Source: Thermaurantimonas sp046299575
GTDB lineage: Bacteria > Bacteroidota > Bacteroidia > Flavobacteriales > Schleiferiaceae
Direction: 5' to 3'
Assembly: GCF_046299575.1 (NCBI RefSeq)
Contig: NZ_JBKBHX010000005.1
Location: 1 to 64,000, forward strand
DNA: 64,000 nucleotides
Within the stretch, counting starts at the first letter, position 1; each line of letters begins with the position of its first letter. Under the pieces are notes generated by a model. That model was not told the DNA's origin. It searched no databases and was given only the letters and a program-made list of their open reading frames with translations. The translations under genes and the position numbers were made by a program. Below, piece by piece: positions 28,992-38,056 of this stretch.

Positions 28992-29672
28992 ATGAAAAAA
29001 TCAAAATACATTCTATATGGATTAATAGCTATTGCTCTTATTGCCGTATACATTTTCGGTGGATATATCATGCAAGAGCCCGAGCGATTACCCGTTTATA
29101 ATCCTGTTGACATCAATCCAGAGCTGGTTGATAGCAGCCTACTAAGAATCGGAAGGAATTTTCGAACGGGTCCTTTTACAGTGATTAATCATTTAGGCGA
29201 CACAGTAACTGAGGAAACTGTGAAAAACCGCATTCGAATAGTGAATTTCTTCTTTACTACTTGCCCCTCCATCTGTATCGATATGACGAGAGAACTGCGC
29301 AAAGTACAAGAGGCTTTCAGGGGTGATGAACGCATAGTCATTCTGTCGCACACTGTAATGCCCGAGGTTGACAGCTTGCCCGTTTTGCAAAAATATGCGC
29401 ACACCAATGAGATCGATCCAACGAATTGGTGGCTTGTGCGTGCTGACCAAGCTGAAATTCAGCGTTTAGCGCGTAAGGTGTACTTTGTCGTAAAAAGTGG
29501 AGAACACTCAGTAAACAACGACGATCACAGTTTTATTCACACAGAAAATGTGGTTTTAGTTGACAAGAAGGGTCGGCTTCGAGGATTTTACGACGGTACA
29601 GATCCTGAAGATATGAAGCGCCTGATTCGGCACATACACATCCTCCAGAAAGACGATACTCCAAAGTATTAA
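28992..29672 (+). CDS. SCO1/SenC-family copper chaperone-type protein
   Basis: 226 residues. One N-terminal membrane anchor (residues 5-25), then a thioredoxin fold facing the periplasm. FFFTTCPSICIDM holds the CxxxC copper-binding pair and DHSFIHTENVVLVD the conserved His region; ILSHTVMPEVDSLPVL is typical of SCO proteins. They deliver copper or electrons to the CuA centre of cytochrome oxidase. Its presence suggests a haem-copper oxidase elsewhere, consistent with a cell that can afford to lose cytochrome bd. Confidence 0.9.
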   Translation: MKKSKYILYGLIAIALIAVYIFGGYIMQEPERLPVYNPVDINPELVDSSLLRIGRNFRTGPFTVINHLGDTVTEETVKNRIRIVNFFFTTCPSICIDMTRELRKVQEAFRGDERIVILSHTVMPEVDSLPVLQKYAHTNEIDPTNWWLVRADQAEIQRLARKVYFVVKSGEHSVNNDDHSFIHTENVVLVDKKGRLRGFYDGTDPEDMKRLIRHIHILQKDDTPKY

Positions 29673-29701
29673 TTACACATATCATTTTAAAAAAGAAAAA
29701 A

Positions 29702-29731
29702 GGCAGAAAGTCACATTATATGCTTTCTGCC
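29702..29731 (-). terminator. Intrinsic terminator of the UDP-glucuronate decarboxylase gene
   Basis: GGCAGAAAG pairs with CTTTCTGCC; the U tract is on the minus strand (A-rich run at 29689-29701 on plus). Confidence 0.78.
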
Positions 29732-29764
29732 GGGTAGTCTGCAAATCTTATAAGTGAATATTTA

Positions 29765-30757
29765 TCAGTACTTTCGAATATATTCCTTAAAATCCCTATG
29801 CTCCTGTTTGTAAAGCTCTTCTTTAGGCAGAGACTTAAAGTATTCGTATGTGATTTTCAAACCTTCAGCCCTTCCTACTTTGGGCTCCCAACCGAGTATC
29901 TGCTTTGCCTTTGTAATATCTGGTCTTCGCTGCATAGGATCGTCTTTTGGCAGCGGTTTGAAGACAATTTTTTGATTGGTACCGGTTAATTTAATGATTT
30001 CCTGGGCAAATTCGAGAATGGTAATTTCATCGGGATTACCAATGTTTACCGGATAGGGATAGTCGCTTAACAGCAAGCGATAAATGCCCTCAATGAGGTC
30101 ATCTACATAACAGAATGATCTTGTTTGACTACCATCTCCAAAAACAGTTAAATCTTCACCACGGAGTGCTTGACCGATGAAGGCCGGCAACACTCGACCG
30201 TCGTTTAAGCGCATACGCGGACCATAGGTGTTAAAGATGCGTACAATACGTGTTTCGAGGCCATGGTAGGTATGATAGGCCATAGTCATCGCTTCTTGGA
30301 ATCGCTTTGCCTCATCGTATACGCCACGAGGACCTATCGGATTCACATTACCCCAATATTCTTCCGATTGAGGATGCACTGTTGGATCTCCATAAACCTC
30401 AGACGTACTCGCGATAAGAATTCTTGCGCGCTTCACCATAGCTAATCCCAAACAATTGTGCACACCAAGTGAGCCTACTTTTAGAGTTTGGATGGGTATT
30501 TTTAAATAATCGATTGGGCTGGCAGGTGAAGCGAAGTGCAAAATATAGTCGAGATGACCAGGAACATGTATAAACTTAGAAACATCGTGATGATAAAACT
30601 CAAATTCTTTGTATTTGAAAAGATGTTCGATGTTTCTCAAATCGCCGGTTATGAGGTTATCCATTCCAACCACGTCATAACCCTCTTTGATAAACCGATC
30701 ACATAAATGTGAACCTAAAAAGCCCGCTGCTCCTGTGATTAATACGCGCTTATTCAT
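29765..30757 (-). CDS. UDP-glucuronate decarboxylase (UDP-xylose synthase)
   Basis: 330 residues, extended short-chain dehydrogenase. ITGAAGFLGSHLCDRF near residue 6, DYILHFASPASPIDYLKIPI near 70, STSEVYGDPTVHPQ near 118 and the catalytic YDEAKR near 148, followed by RIFNTYGPRMRLNDGRV and FCYVDDLIEGIYRLL. The SPASP and GPRMR signatures match the UXS type rather than epimerases. It converts UDP-glucuronate to UDP-xylose for surface glycans. It is isolated from other sugar genes here. Confidence 0.92.
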   Translation of the reverse strand: MNKRVLITGAAGFLGSHLCDRFIKEGYDVVGMDNLITGDLRNIEHLFKYKEFEFYHHDVSKFIHVPGHLDYILHFASPASPIDYLKIPIQTLKVGSLGVHNCLGLAMVKRARILIASTSEVYGDPTVHPQSEEYWGNVNPIGPRGVYDEAKRFQEAMTMAYHTYHGLETRIVRIFNTYGPRMRLNDGRVLPAFIGQALRGEDLTVFGDGSQTRSFCYVDDLIEGIYRLLLSDYPYPVNIGNPDEITILEFAQEIIKLTGTNQKIVFKPLPKDDPMQRRPDITKAKQILGWEPKVGRAEGLKITYEYFKSLPKEELYKQEHRDFKEYIRKY

Positions 30758-30818
30758 GGTAATTTTTCGGGTAAAAGTAGTTGTTTGTTTACAATTTTAC
30801 ATAATAGTTAAAAATAAT

Positions 30819-30844
30819 AAAACCCGCCAGGTGGCGGGCTTTTA
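30819..30844 (-). terminator. Intrinsic terminator of the T9SS cargo gene
   Basis: CCCGCC-AGGT-GGCGGG hairpin with flanking A/T runs, a few bases past the stop of the minus-strand gene. Confidence 0.78.
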
Positions 30845-30848
30845 CATA

Positions 30849-33800
30849 TTACTTATGTGATGTAACAATGAGCTTTCTCACATATTCGGCTCCATCGACG
30901 TTAGCCCTTACGATGTAAGTACCATCTCTTAAGGAATTCAGGTTGAGAGGTACATCTGCTCTACCTTCGTAGTAGTAGTCGCTAAAGCTCATTACCATCT
31001 GACCAGCCAAATTGAATACACTTACTGAAACATTGCCCGACTTAGGCAGATAAATCGGTAAATGTGCCATATTATTAGCAGGATTGGGATAGAGCTCTCC
31101 AACTACAGGCTGGTCGAGAACCTTTTCTTCAATACCTATAAAGAATTCAGGCATTCTCTTAGTCACTTTCAAGCAAAAATCATCGATAGCCCAACCAGGA
31201 GCCGTCACATTTTGATCGCTGCCAAAACGGAATCTGAAGATGGCTTTACCAGAGAACTGGAATCTAAATGTGGCTTTAGCTTCAATCCAGCCGTTTGAGT
31301 TACCTGTAAATCCAGGATTGATAAGCTCAAGGCCTGTAATGTATGGCTGATTATACCAAGAAGATTGAGGCTTGAAATCACCCACTACCTTCCAGCTGTT
31401 TCCACCATCTTGTGAGACTTCGACTATACCGCCATCGTGAAACTTTTCGGTTACGAAATAGTGCATAAAGCTCATTTCGTAAGCCAGATTGGAATCCACG
31501 ATAAATACCGGTGTAAACAGGGCAGAGCTGTCGCGGTTTCTATAATTCTGAGTCAAACGAGTCATCCATGCCTTTGTACCAGAGTAGGCACCTACGATGG
31601 GTGGATTGTTTGGTGTTCCAAATTCCCAGATTGTGGTACCGTTGCCGTATGTGAATGCATTGTAGGTAGCCCAAGTTGGCTCATTAGGCCCCTCAAAATT
31701 GTTACAGAAAGAAGAATCTGGCGTCTGAGCAATGTTGAGTTCCTGAAGTACTACAATGGTTTTGCAGAACTCATCGTCAGAGGTAAGGTTGTCTTGTTTT
31801 CCGTTAGGCAACCTAGTCTCTGCACAAACGTTATGAGGTCCTGAGGTTGGATTGACCCATGGAGATTGATATGTATAGTTAAACGTTTGATTCACTTCAA
31901 GACCATTACCGGGGAAAATTACTTTTTCCCAAGGACCAATATTGTTTCCAATTTTCACGCGCACCTCACAGCTATCGAGTCTCTTAGCCCCGGTATTTTG
32001 AATGGTCACGACAAATTGGTTGTTAATTCCGGGTACAATCAGAGGGGTGATTGTATTCACATTAATGGGTGCTGCACTATTTTGCGGTGGTACGTAGATT
32101 TGAAAATTATCAATTGCCCAACCTGCACCTGTACCAGCAGCATTAGAGCGGAAGCGGAAGCGGAGATTTAACGGTGCTATATTGAAGTTAAACATGTTAA
32201 GCGGGAAGGCACTGTTCATCCAACCTCCGGAATTGCCGGTAAATGCAGGTTTATTTCCGAATAGGGCAGAGCTCGATGTACCAAAGTTTGGAGAAGTACA
32301 ATACCAGTTAACACCCAGATTTTGGTTACATCCACCTGAAGGAAGCTCACCGAGAATTTGCCAGCCCTGAGGAGTTTCATACTCTACAACACCTCCATCG
32401 TCGTCACTGAATTGGAAATTTTGAGCAAATCGAATTTCTGGAAAGCGAATGGTATCAAATCCAGTGAATGAGGGGAATCTCAAAATTTCTTCTGCATTGT
32501 TTCGATAAGGGCGATTCGTTGAAGTAACCCATGCATTTGGAGCAGATTGTGCAGAGTTGATCGCTGTTTTTGATGGAGTACCTAACTCCCACTGACGAAG
32601 ACCACCTTGAGAGAAGATACCGTTGGAAGACCAGTTGCAGTCATCAAAGTTTGTAAAATATGGTACTGAAATACTACCAAAACCGGTAACATCCTTACAG
32701 TATTCATTATTAAATGTATTGACATCACCTGTTAAGTTGGTTGAGGCACAAATTTTAAATCTTCCAGTAGGCCAAACCGGCGATGTGGTTGGAGTGAACT
32801 GAACGGTTTGGTTGGGCGCTAGGTTACCCGTCCAGGTTGCATTGTATATTACAGGTGTTCCTGCACCTGTACCGCAGTAGGGAGTAATGGTGTAAGTAAT
32901 TGGAATAGAAGTTAGCGTTTGAGTACCGAAGTTTCGGATTGTAAACGTGGGCAACTGGCCGGTACCTGAAGGCACACCTAGTCCTGGTGGTTGGATATTT
33001 TCGATGCCGGCATCATTAGCAATCTTGTTGTAAACATTCAGATTATCTATTGCCACAAGAGTTGCTGTTCCGCTGTTTTTACGATGTGCTTGTATTTGAA
33101 TGCGAGCGAACTTGTTAGCAAAAGCCTGTAAACTGAATTCTCTGTATATCCAAGGTGAAATATGGTTTGTATGAGAATTTGCACCGGTATTTACAATTCT
33201 ACCACCAGCTGGTGTGATCCAGTTATTTCCACCGTCTTCTAGGAAACGAACTACCAGTGAATCAACATCTGGTGCAAACATGTAGTAGTAGAAAGAAACT
33301 ACCGGGTTACTCATACCGGAAAAGTTCAAGCAAAGCGATTGAAGAGTAGCTGGTGAGTTGAACTGCCAGTTACCACGAGTAAAGAGGTAGTTACCGTAAT
33401 TGGAGAAGTCAGAAATCGGACCTGTACCTTCAATAGGATGGGGCAAGCCTGTACCCAACCCCCAAGCATATTGGCTAAAGCTTGTACCTGTAGGGTTTGG
33501 AATTCTTTCCCACACGGTGGTGGCCAAGGTGCCATAGTTACCTGGTACTGCAAAGTTTCCGGGAGTGTTACCTGTTCCGTCAAAGGTCAATGTCAATGGG
33601 AAGGTGCTGTGATTAGCTGGATGATGTATTTGGATGTCGAGTGTATCGTTGGTTTTATCAACATCACCTGGCACATTGGTCCATACCCTTATATTGTAGG
33701 TAGTGTTTGGAGTTGAGAGATTTGCCTTTGGCACCAACGTATAAACTAGTTGCTGAGCTGTGATAAGGTTTTGCTTAATAGTATCCCATACGATTGGACC

Positions 33801-35696
33801 GTTATTGATTCGGAAAGCAATGGGAATTTGCTTCAGCGTGTCACAACCGAGAGATTGAACTCTTACTTGAATATCTTCATTAGCTGTATATCCACAGAAA
33901 CCATTGACGGGTTTAAGAATTTCCATCAAACGAGCGTCATCCGTAGTAGGATTGTAAATGCGGAGATTGTCAATGGCAATATCTGATAAGACTCCAGCAC
34001 CTCGGGTAGCGACAAAACGAAACTTCACAAACTTTCCTGTAAAAGGTTTTATATTCACAACAGCTCGGGTGTAGGGTGCTGTTTTAGAGGCATGTTGTTG
34101 ACCCGTGACTGTAAATATTCCATTGATCCAAGTGGAAGTAGGACCTGAGTTAGTATCGATATCTACTCGAAGAGAGCCCATGTTTTGACCAAACATGTGG
34201 TAATAGAATTCCAGCGCTGTACATGAGTCCAATGGCAACTGAATACAGGGAGTTTCGAGGATGGTTTGTTGGCCTGTTGTTCCTCTTTCACCCCATGCAT
34301 AAACGTATTTCGAACCATTTTGAGATCCGGATGGACCCGTACCGGGGCTTGGTGTCGCTTGGTTGCCACCCATTATGGCCCAAGCATAGTTGTTGGGCAA
34401 TTGATTGTTCGGTGGATTGACCGACCAGTTCTGCCCTACTGCTGTTGGGAATGTACCCCTGTATGTCGTACCCGTACCTCCAACTGTACCTGGTACCCAA
34501 TCGGCACTTTCAAAACTTTCAATCCAGGGATTGGTAGCTGATGGATAAATGATATTTGGATTCACAGGATTACCAGGTTGCCAACCGGGAATACACTTAC
34601 CTGGAGGAGGTGGCATGATCCAAAAAGTGTAAAAACCTACAGGTGCATTTGAGGGCATTCGTACCTCATTTTTACAGGTATCTTTGCCAATAATATAATA
34701 GTCAACAGTATCTCCAACATTTAAATTATATATTGTGTCTCTAAAAATCCGGTTAGTAACGGGCTGCCCTGCCTGAGGAACCATAAATTTCAGAAGCCAT
34801 GGACCTTTATTTATTCTGTAAAACAGTAAAGCCGAGTCAGCCCTTACATTGTCTTGTATGCGAATTCCAATTGGATAATTACCAGGAGCAAACTGTCCGG
34901 CTATTGGGTGATTATTATAAGGAGGAGATACACCTAAAGAAAATGTAGCTGTAGGATTGTATAATTCACATGTTGATACTTCTACTTTTACATCATCAAT
35001 AAACCATCCGGCCTTTAAGGCGCGGTTTGGATTACCGTCGTTACCAAATGGAAATGCACACACAAAACGCAACTTCACTTGCGGGAATCCGGTAGTGCCA
35101 CACGCCAGAGCTGAGATATCAAAAACTTCTTCAACCCACCAGTTATTGGTCGGGAAAGTATTGCCCGTTGGACCGTCCCAAATATTGGTGCTATTGTTAA
35201 TATTTACTCCGTTGTAAGATAGGTCATTGAAATAACCCAATGATCTGTACGACAAGCTCTGACCTAAATAAATTACATTGCCCGGTACCGGAGGAGAAGC
35301 GTTTGGGTCGTTAGGAACGAAAGTAGTCCAGGTAGCCCCGTTATTGGTCGATATCTGAATCAATGCGCGATCTACGAAAAGAATTTTGGCAATATGCCTG
35401 AAAGTCAATCGAGCGAATGTGTTTCCAACAGTAGAAAATGCGTTGGTTTCAAAAAAAATTGTATCTTGTGATCCGGCTACAGGTTTGGCAGTGTAAGAAT
35501 TTGGGCTTGATACCTGTAGTTGATTATTGGTATTAAAAAGGAACAAAGGTCCAGCTGTACCTGTACCAGCACCTTTATATGTAGTGCCTTTTATAGTTGC
35601 ACTATCAAAGTTTTCAAAATAAACAGTATTGATGGCTGGCTGGGAGTGAACGGATAACGTAAGAAGAAATATGCTACCTAGTAAAAGTTTTTTCAT
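30849..35696 (-). CDS. Giant secreted multidomain protein with T9SS C-terminal sorting domain
   Basis: 1,615 residues. Signal peptide KKLLLGSIFLLTLSVHSQ, then at least five jelly-roll/MAM-like domains, each closed by a similar strand: AGWFIDDVKVEV, IAIDNLRIYNP, VAIDNLNVYNK, AGWAIDNFQIYVP and APGWAIDDFCLKV. Between them lie Ig-like segments (CARDB type) about cost, symmetry and differences in proline- and asparagine-rich linkers. The last 80 residues (GELYPNPANNMAHLPIYLP, VSVFNLAGQMVMSF, LNSLRDGTYIVRANVDG, YVRKLIV) form a type A sorting domain, so the protein crosses the outer membrane by T9SS and is displayed or released. It is probably an adhesin or glycan-binding protein; no catalytic motif seen. 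The earlier ORF start (35735) precedes the promoter. Confidence 0.9.
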   Translation of the reverse strand: MKKLLLGSIFLLTLSVHSQPAINTVYFENFDSATIKGTTYKGAGTGTAGPLFLFNTNNQLQVSSPNSYTAKPVAGSQDTIFFETNAFSTVGNTFARLTFRHIAKILFVDRALIQISTNNGATWTTFVPNDPNASPPVPGNVIYLGQSLSYRSLGYFNDLSYNGVNINNSTNIWDGPTGNTFPTNNWWVEEVFDISALACGTTGFPQVKLRFVCAFPFGNDGNPNRALKAGWFIDDVKVEVSTCELYNPTATFSLGVSPPYNNHPIAGQFAPGNYPIGIRIQDNVRADSALLFYRINKGPWLLKFMVPQAGQPVTNRIFRDTIYNLNVGDTVDYYIIGKDTCKNEVRMPSNAPVGFYTFWIMPPPPGKCIPGWQPGNPVNPNIIYPSATNPWIESFESADWVPGTVGGTGTTYRGTFPTAVGQNWSVNPPNNQLPNNYAWAIMGGNQATPSPGTGPSGSQNGSKYVYAWGERGTTGQQTILETPCIQLPLDSCTALEFYYHMFGQNMGSLRVDIDTNSGPTSTWINGIFTVTGQQHASKTAPYTRAVVNIKPFTGKFVKFRFVATRGAGVLSDIAIDNLRIYNPTTDDARLMEILKPVNGFCGYTANEDIQVRVQSLGCDTLKQIPIAFRINNGPIVWDTIKQNLITAQQLVYTLVPKANLSTPNTTYNIRVWTNVPGDVDKTNDTLDIQIHHPANHSTFPLTLTFDGTGNTPGNFAVPGNYGTLATTVWERIPNPTGTSFSQYAWGLGTGLPHPIEGTGPISDFSNYGNYLFTRGNWQFNSPATLQSLCLNFSGMSNPVVSFYYYMFAPDVDSLVVRFLEDGGNNWITPAGGRIVNTGANSHTNHISPWIYREFSLQAFANKFARIQIQAHRKNSGTATLVAIDNLNVYNKIANDAGIENIQPPGLGVPSGTGQLPTFTIRNFGTQTLTSIPITYTITPYCGTGAGTPVIYNATWTGNLAPNQTVQFTPTTSPVWPTGRFKICASTNLTGDVNTFNNEYCKDVTGFGSISVPYFTNFDDCNWSSNGIFSQGGLRQWELGTPSKTAINSAQSAPNAWVTSTNRPYRNNAEEILRFPSFTGFDTIRFPEIRFAQNFQFSDDDGGVVEYETPQGWQILGELPSGGCNQNLGVNWYCTSPNFGTSSSALFGNKPAFTGNSGGWMNSAFPLNMFNFNIAPLNLRFRFRSNAAGTGAGWAIDNFQIYVPPQNSAAPINVNTITPLIVPGINNQFVVTIQNTGAKRLDSCEVRVKIGNNIGPWEKVIFPGNGLEVNQTFNYTYQSPWVNPTSGPHNVCAETRLPNGKQDNLTSDDEFCKTIVVLQELNIAQTPDSSFCNNFEGPNEPTWATYNAFTYGNGTTIWEFGTPNNPPIVGAYSGTKAWMTRLTQNYRNRDSSALFTPVFIVDSNLAYEMSFMHYFVTEKFHDGGIVEVSQDGGNSWKVVGDFKPQSSWYNQPYITGLELINPGFTGNSNGWIEAKATFRFQFSGKAIFRFRFGSDQNVTAPGWAIDDFCLKVTKRMPEFFIGIEEKVLDQPVVGELYPNPANNMAHLPIYLPKSGNVSVSVFNLAGQMVMSFSDYYYEGRADVPLNLNSLRDGTYIVRANVDGAEYVRKLIVTSHK

Positions 35697-35722
35697 TTGC
35701 AATATTATACTTTTCCGAGAAA

Positions 35723-35730
35723 CAAATATA
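35723..35730 (-). promoter_or_regulatory. -7 box of the T9SS cargo gene
   Basis: Minus strand TATATTTG, an exact TAnnTTTG match, 26 bases before the ATG at 35696. Confidence 0.52.
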
Positions 35731-35735
35731 CACAT

Positions 35736-36524
35736 TTACCAGAAAGTTAAAATATTTTGAAAGTGTGATCAAAAAAACCAAACCAAAACATCATTTAAAG
35801 TAATGTTCTACTAGTTTAAAGAGTTATTAAACCAAAGATTCACGTAAGAGTCATTACTTCATCTTTAATTATGTTCTTTCACTTTTGATAAAGATTTTTA
35901 AATGAGATCTGCATGAGGGAACAAATTGAATATTACCGTTAGGCAAGAAATATATGAATATGAGAAATTTAATCATTTATTAAAATGTGATAAACGAAAT
36001 CTTATGCTTCAATAGTTTCAGAGTAAATCGCCATTGAATACGGTTAAAAACCGGAATCCCCTTATTTTGAAGAACTCAAAGCTACTAAGTATTCATGATT
36101 TTCTATTCTTCGTAAGACTATTCCGGATTAAAACTTTAAATAAAGAGTGAATTGGCAACAGCACTTGTTTAATTTATAAAAGAAAGTACTTAGACATAAT
36201 AATTACATTTTTTTATAATATTACTTCAAAACCATAAAGTTTTCAAAATTTAAATTAAAAATTTTTATCTTTCGGTAATCATCGTAAAAATATATTCGAA
36301 AAGTATAAGATTTTTCTTAAAATTTAAACTTGATGAAAAAGTTTATTGATTTCACCCTATTGATAACAATAATCTATTATCTGAAAAAAGAAAGCAATTA
36401 TAAGTTTAATTTATCCAAACTATTATTAGTTAATAAACTGATTATTAATAGGTTATTTCTTTGCAATGCGATTTATCTATAAAAATGTTTTTTTTAATTG
36501 GATTTTTTACAAATGCAACTTTTA
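35736..36524. other. AT-rich intergenic region, no gene found
   Basis: Nearly 800 bases between divergently transcribed genes. All frames carry frequent stops, and no tRNA or repeat of the window's families was seen. It contains many A/T runs. It may hold upstream regulatory sequence for both flanking genes or a decayed gene too degraded to name. Confidence 0.6.
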
Positions 36525-36540
36525 TGTGATTAAAATCACA
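36525..36540 (+). promoter_or_regulatory. CRP/FNR-type operator upstream of sqr
   Basis: TGTGA-TTAAAA-TCACA, an exact match to the CRP half-site pair with 6-base spacing. It is centred about 28 bases upstream of the -7 box, near -40 from the likely start of transcription, a position where CRP-family proteins usually activate. Confidence 0.6.
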
Positions 36541-36560
36541 AATCATTAAGACTTAAGGCA

Positions 36561-36568
36561 TAATTTTG
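36561..36568 (+). promoter_or_regulatory. -7 box of the sqr promoter
   Basis: TAATTTTG, exact TAnnTTTG match, 16 bases before the sqr ATG, implying a short leader. Confidence 0.5.
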
Positions 36569-36584
36569 ACAAAAATTAACTAAA

Positions 36585-37838
36585 ATGAGCACTCATTATC
36601 AGATTCTTGTTGTAGGAGGCGGAAATGCTGGAATTTCAGCAGCAGCTCAGCTATTGAGAAAGAGATCTGGCTTGAAAATAGGAATTATCGAGCCATCTGA
36701 CAAACATTATTACCAGCCGGCATGGACTTTGGTAGGCGGTGGCGCCTACGATATGAAGGCTACCATCAGAGACCAAAAAGACTGCATGCCTAAAGGGGCC
36801 ACCTGGATCAAAGATGCTGCAGATTCGTTTGACCCAACTAACAATTTAGTAAAGTGCTCCTCAGGTGCAGAGTACACCTATGACGTATTGATACTCGTAC
36901 CTGGTATCCAGCTCGACTGGCATAAGATTAAAGGGGCAAAAGAAGCTTTAGGTAAAAATGGTGTAACTACCAACTACATGCCTCAGTATGCACCCTACAC
37001 CTGGGAAACTATAAAAAACTTCAAAGGAGGTAATGCCATTTTTACCAATCCAAACACTCCGATCAAGTGTGGTGGAGCTCCTCAGAAAATCATGTACCTT
37101 GCCTCTGATTACTTCCGAAAAAAAGGCATTCTTTCTAAAACAAATGTACATTTCTATTCAGGAGGAGGTGTGATCTTTGGAGTAGAGAAATACGCCAAAA
37201 CCCTTTTGGAAGTAGTAAAGCGCTATAACATCAATTTGCACTTTAAACACAATTTAGTGGAAATCAAAGGTGATGAAAAGATAGCCATCTTCCAGGGAGT
37301 AGATGCCGAAGGCAAAACCATTACTGTGGAACAGCCTTTTGACATGATTCATGTAACTCCACCACAGAGTGCACCAGATTTCATTAAGCGCAGCCCATTT
37401 GCCATTCCTGATACAGCTTGGCCGGCCGATACACCTTGTATGCCAGGGCAGTTTTCAAAAGATTATCTCGGTTGGGTAGATGTAGATAAATACACCTTGC
37501 AGCACAACCGCTACCCAAATGTTTTCAGTTGTGGAGATGCTGCGAATACCCCAAATGCCAAAACTGGAGCAGCCATTCGTAAGCAAGTACCAGTAATGGT
37601 TGAAAATATTCTCGCTTTTATGGATAAGAAAAAAGCCGAAAGCAAATACAACGGCTACGGATCTTGTCCGCTTGTGACTGGCTATGGCAAACTGGTTTTG
37701 GCTGAATTCAACTATGAAAACCAACCCATTGAGACCTTCCCATTCGATCAGTCAAAAGAGCGTTGGAGCATGTGGATGCTGAAAAAACACATTCTCCCCT
37801 GGCTCTATTGGAATAAGATTTTGAAAGGTACTGCATAG
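36585..37838 (+). CDS. sqr: Sulfide:quinone oxidoreductase, type II
   Basis: 417 residues. FAD-binding VVGGGNAGISAAAQLL near residue 9 and a second Rossmann region; the redox-active cysteines lie in NTPIKCGGAPQKIMYL near 162 and YGSCPLVTGYGKLVLAEF near 364, positions that match mitochondrial-type (SQRDL) enzymes, as does FPFDQSKERWSMWMLKK at the C-terminus. The third Cys of type I enzymes is not seen in the usual place. It oxidises sulfide and reduces membrane quinone, either for detoxification or energy. It has its own promoter and a CRP/FNR-like site. Confidence 0.93.
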   Translation: MSTHYQILVVGGGNAGISAAAQLLRKRSGLKIGIIEPSDKHYYQPAWTLVGGGAYDMKATIRDQKDCMPKGATWIKDAADSFDPTNNLVKCSSGAEYTYDVLILVPGIQLDWHKIKGAKEALGKNGVTTNYMPQYAPYTWETIKNFKGGNAIFTNPNTPIKCGGAPQKIMYLASDYFRKKGILSKTNVHFYSGGGVIFGVEKYAKTLLEVVKRYNINLHFKHNLVEIKGDEKIAIFQGVDAEGKTITVEQPFDMIHVTPPQSAPDFIKRSPFAIPDTAWPADTPCMPGQFSKDYLGWVDVDKYTLQHNRYPNVFSCGDAANTPNAKTGAAIRKQVPVMVENILAFMDKKKAESKYNGYGSCPLVTGYGKLVLAEFNYENQPIETFPFDQSKERWSMWMLKKHILPWLYWNKILKGTA

Positions 37839-37861
37839 TACGGATACTTAGCGATCTTATG

Positions 37862-37903
37862 AACCCGAATCACAGTATAAACAGCACGCGATTCGGGTTT
37901 TTC
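37862..37903 (+). terminator. Intrinsic terminator of sqr
   Basis: AACCCGAATC (37862-37871) pairs with GATTCGGGTT (37890-37899), followed by TTTC and further T-rich sequence. Confidence 0.85.
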
Positions 37904-38006
37904 TTTTTCGTTTAGCATGGAATAAGGAGTTAAAATGTTAGTTAATTTGTTGGTAAAAACGAGTTTATATTCCCATAATTCACATACTCTTTTGCTCTCT
38001 AAAACT

Positions 38007-38014
38007 TAAATTTG
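38007..38014 (+). promoter_or_regulatory. -7 box of the gyrB promoter
   Basis: TAAATTTG, exact TAnnTTTG match, 42 bases before the gyrB ATG. Confidence 0.48.
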
Positions 38015-38056
38015 CAAGTAATGCTTAAATTAAAAAAGAAATCCATATAACTGAAA

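Noticed and set aside
35736..36524. Decayed transposase or small RNA in the long intergenic region
   Set aside because: No inverted repeats, catalytic motifs or stable GC-rich structure could be supported.
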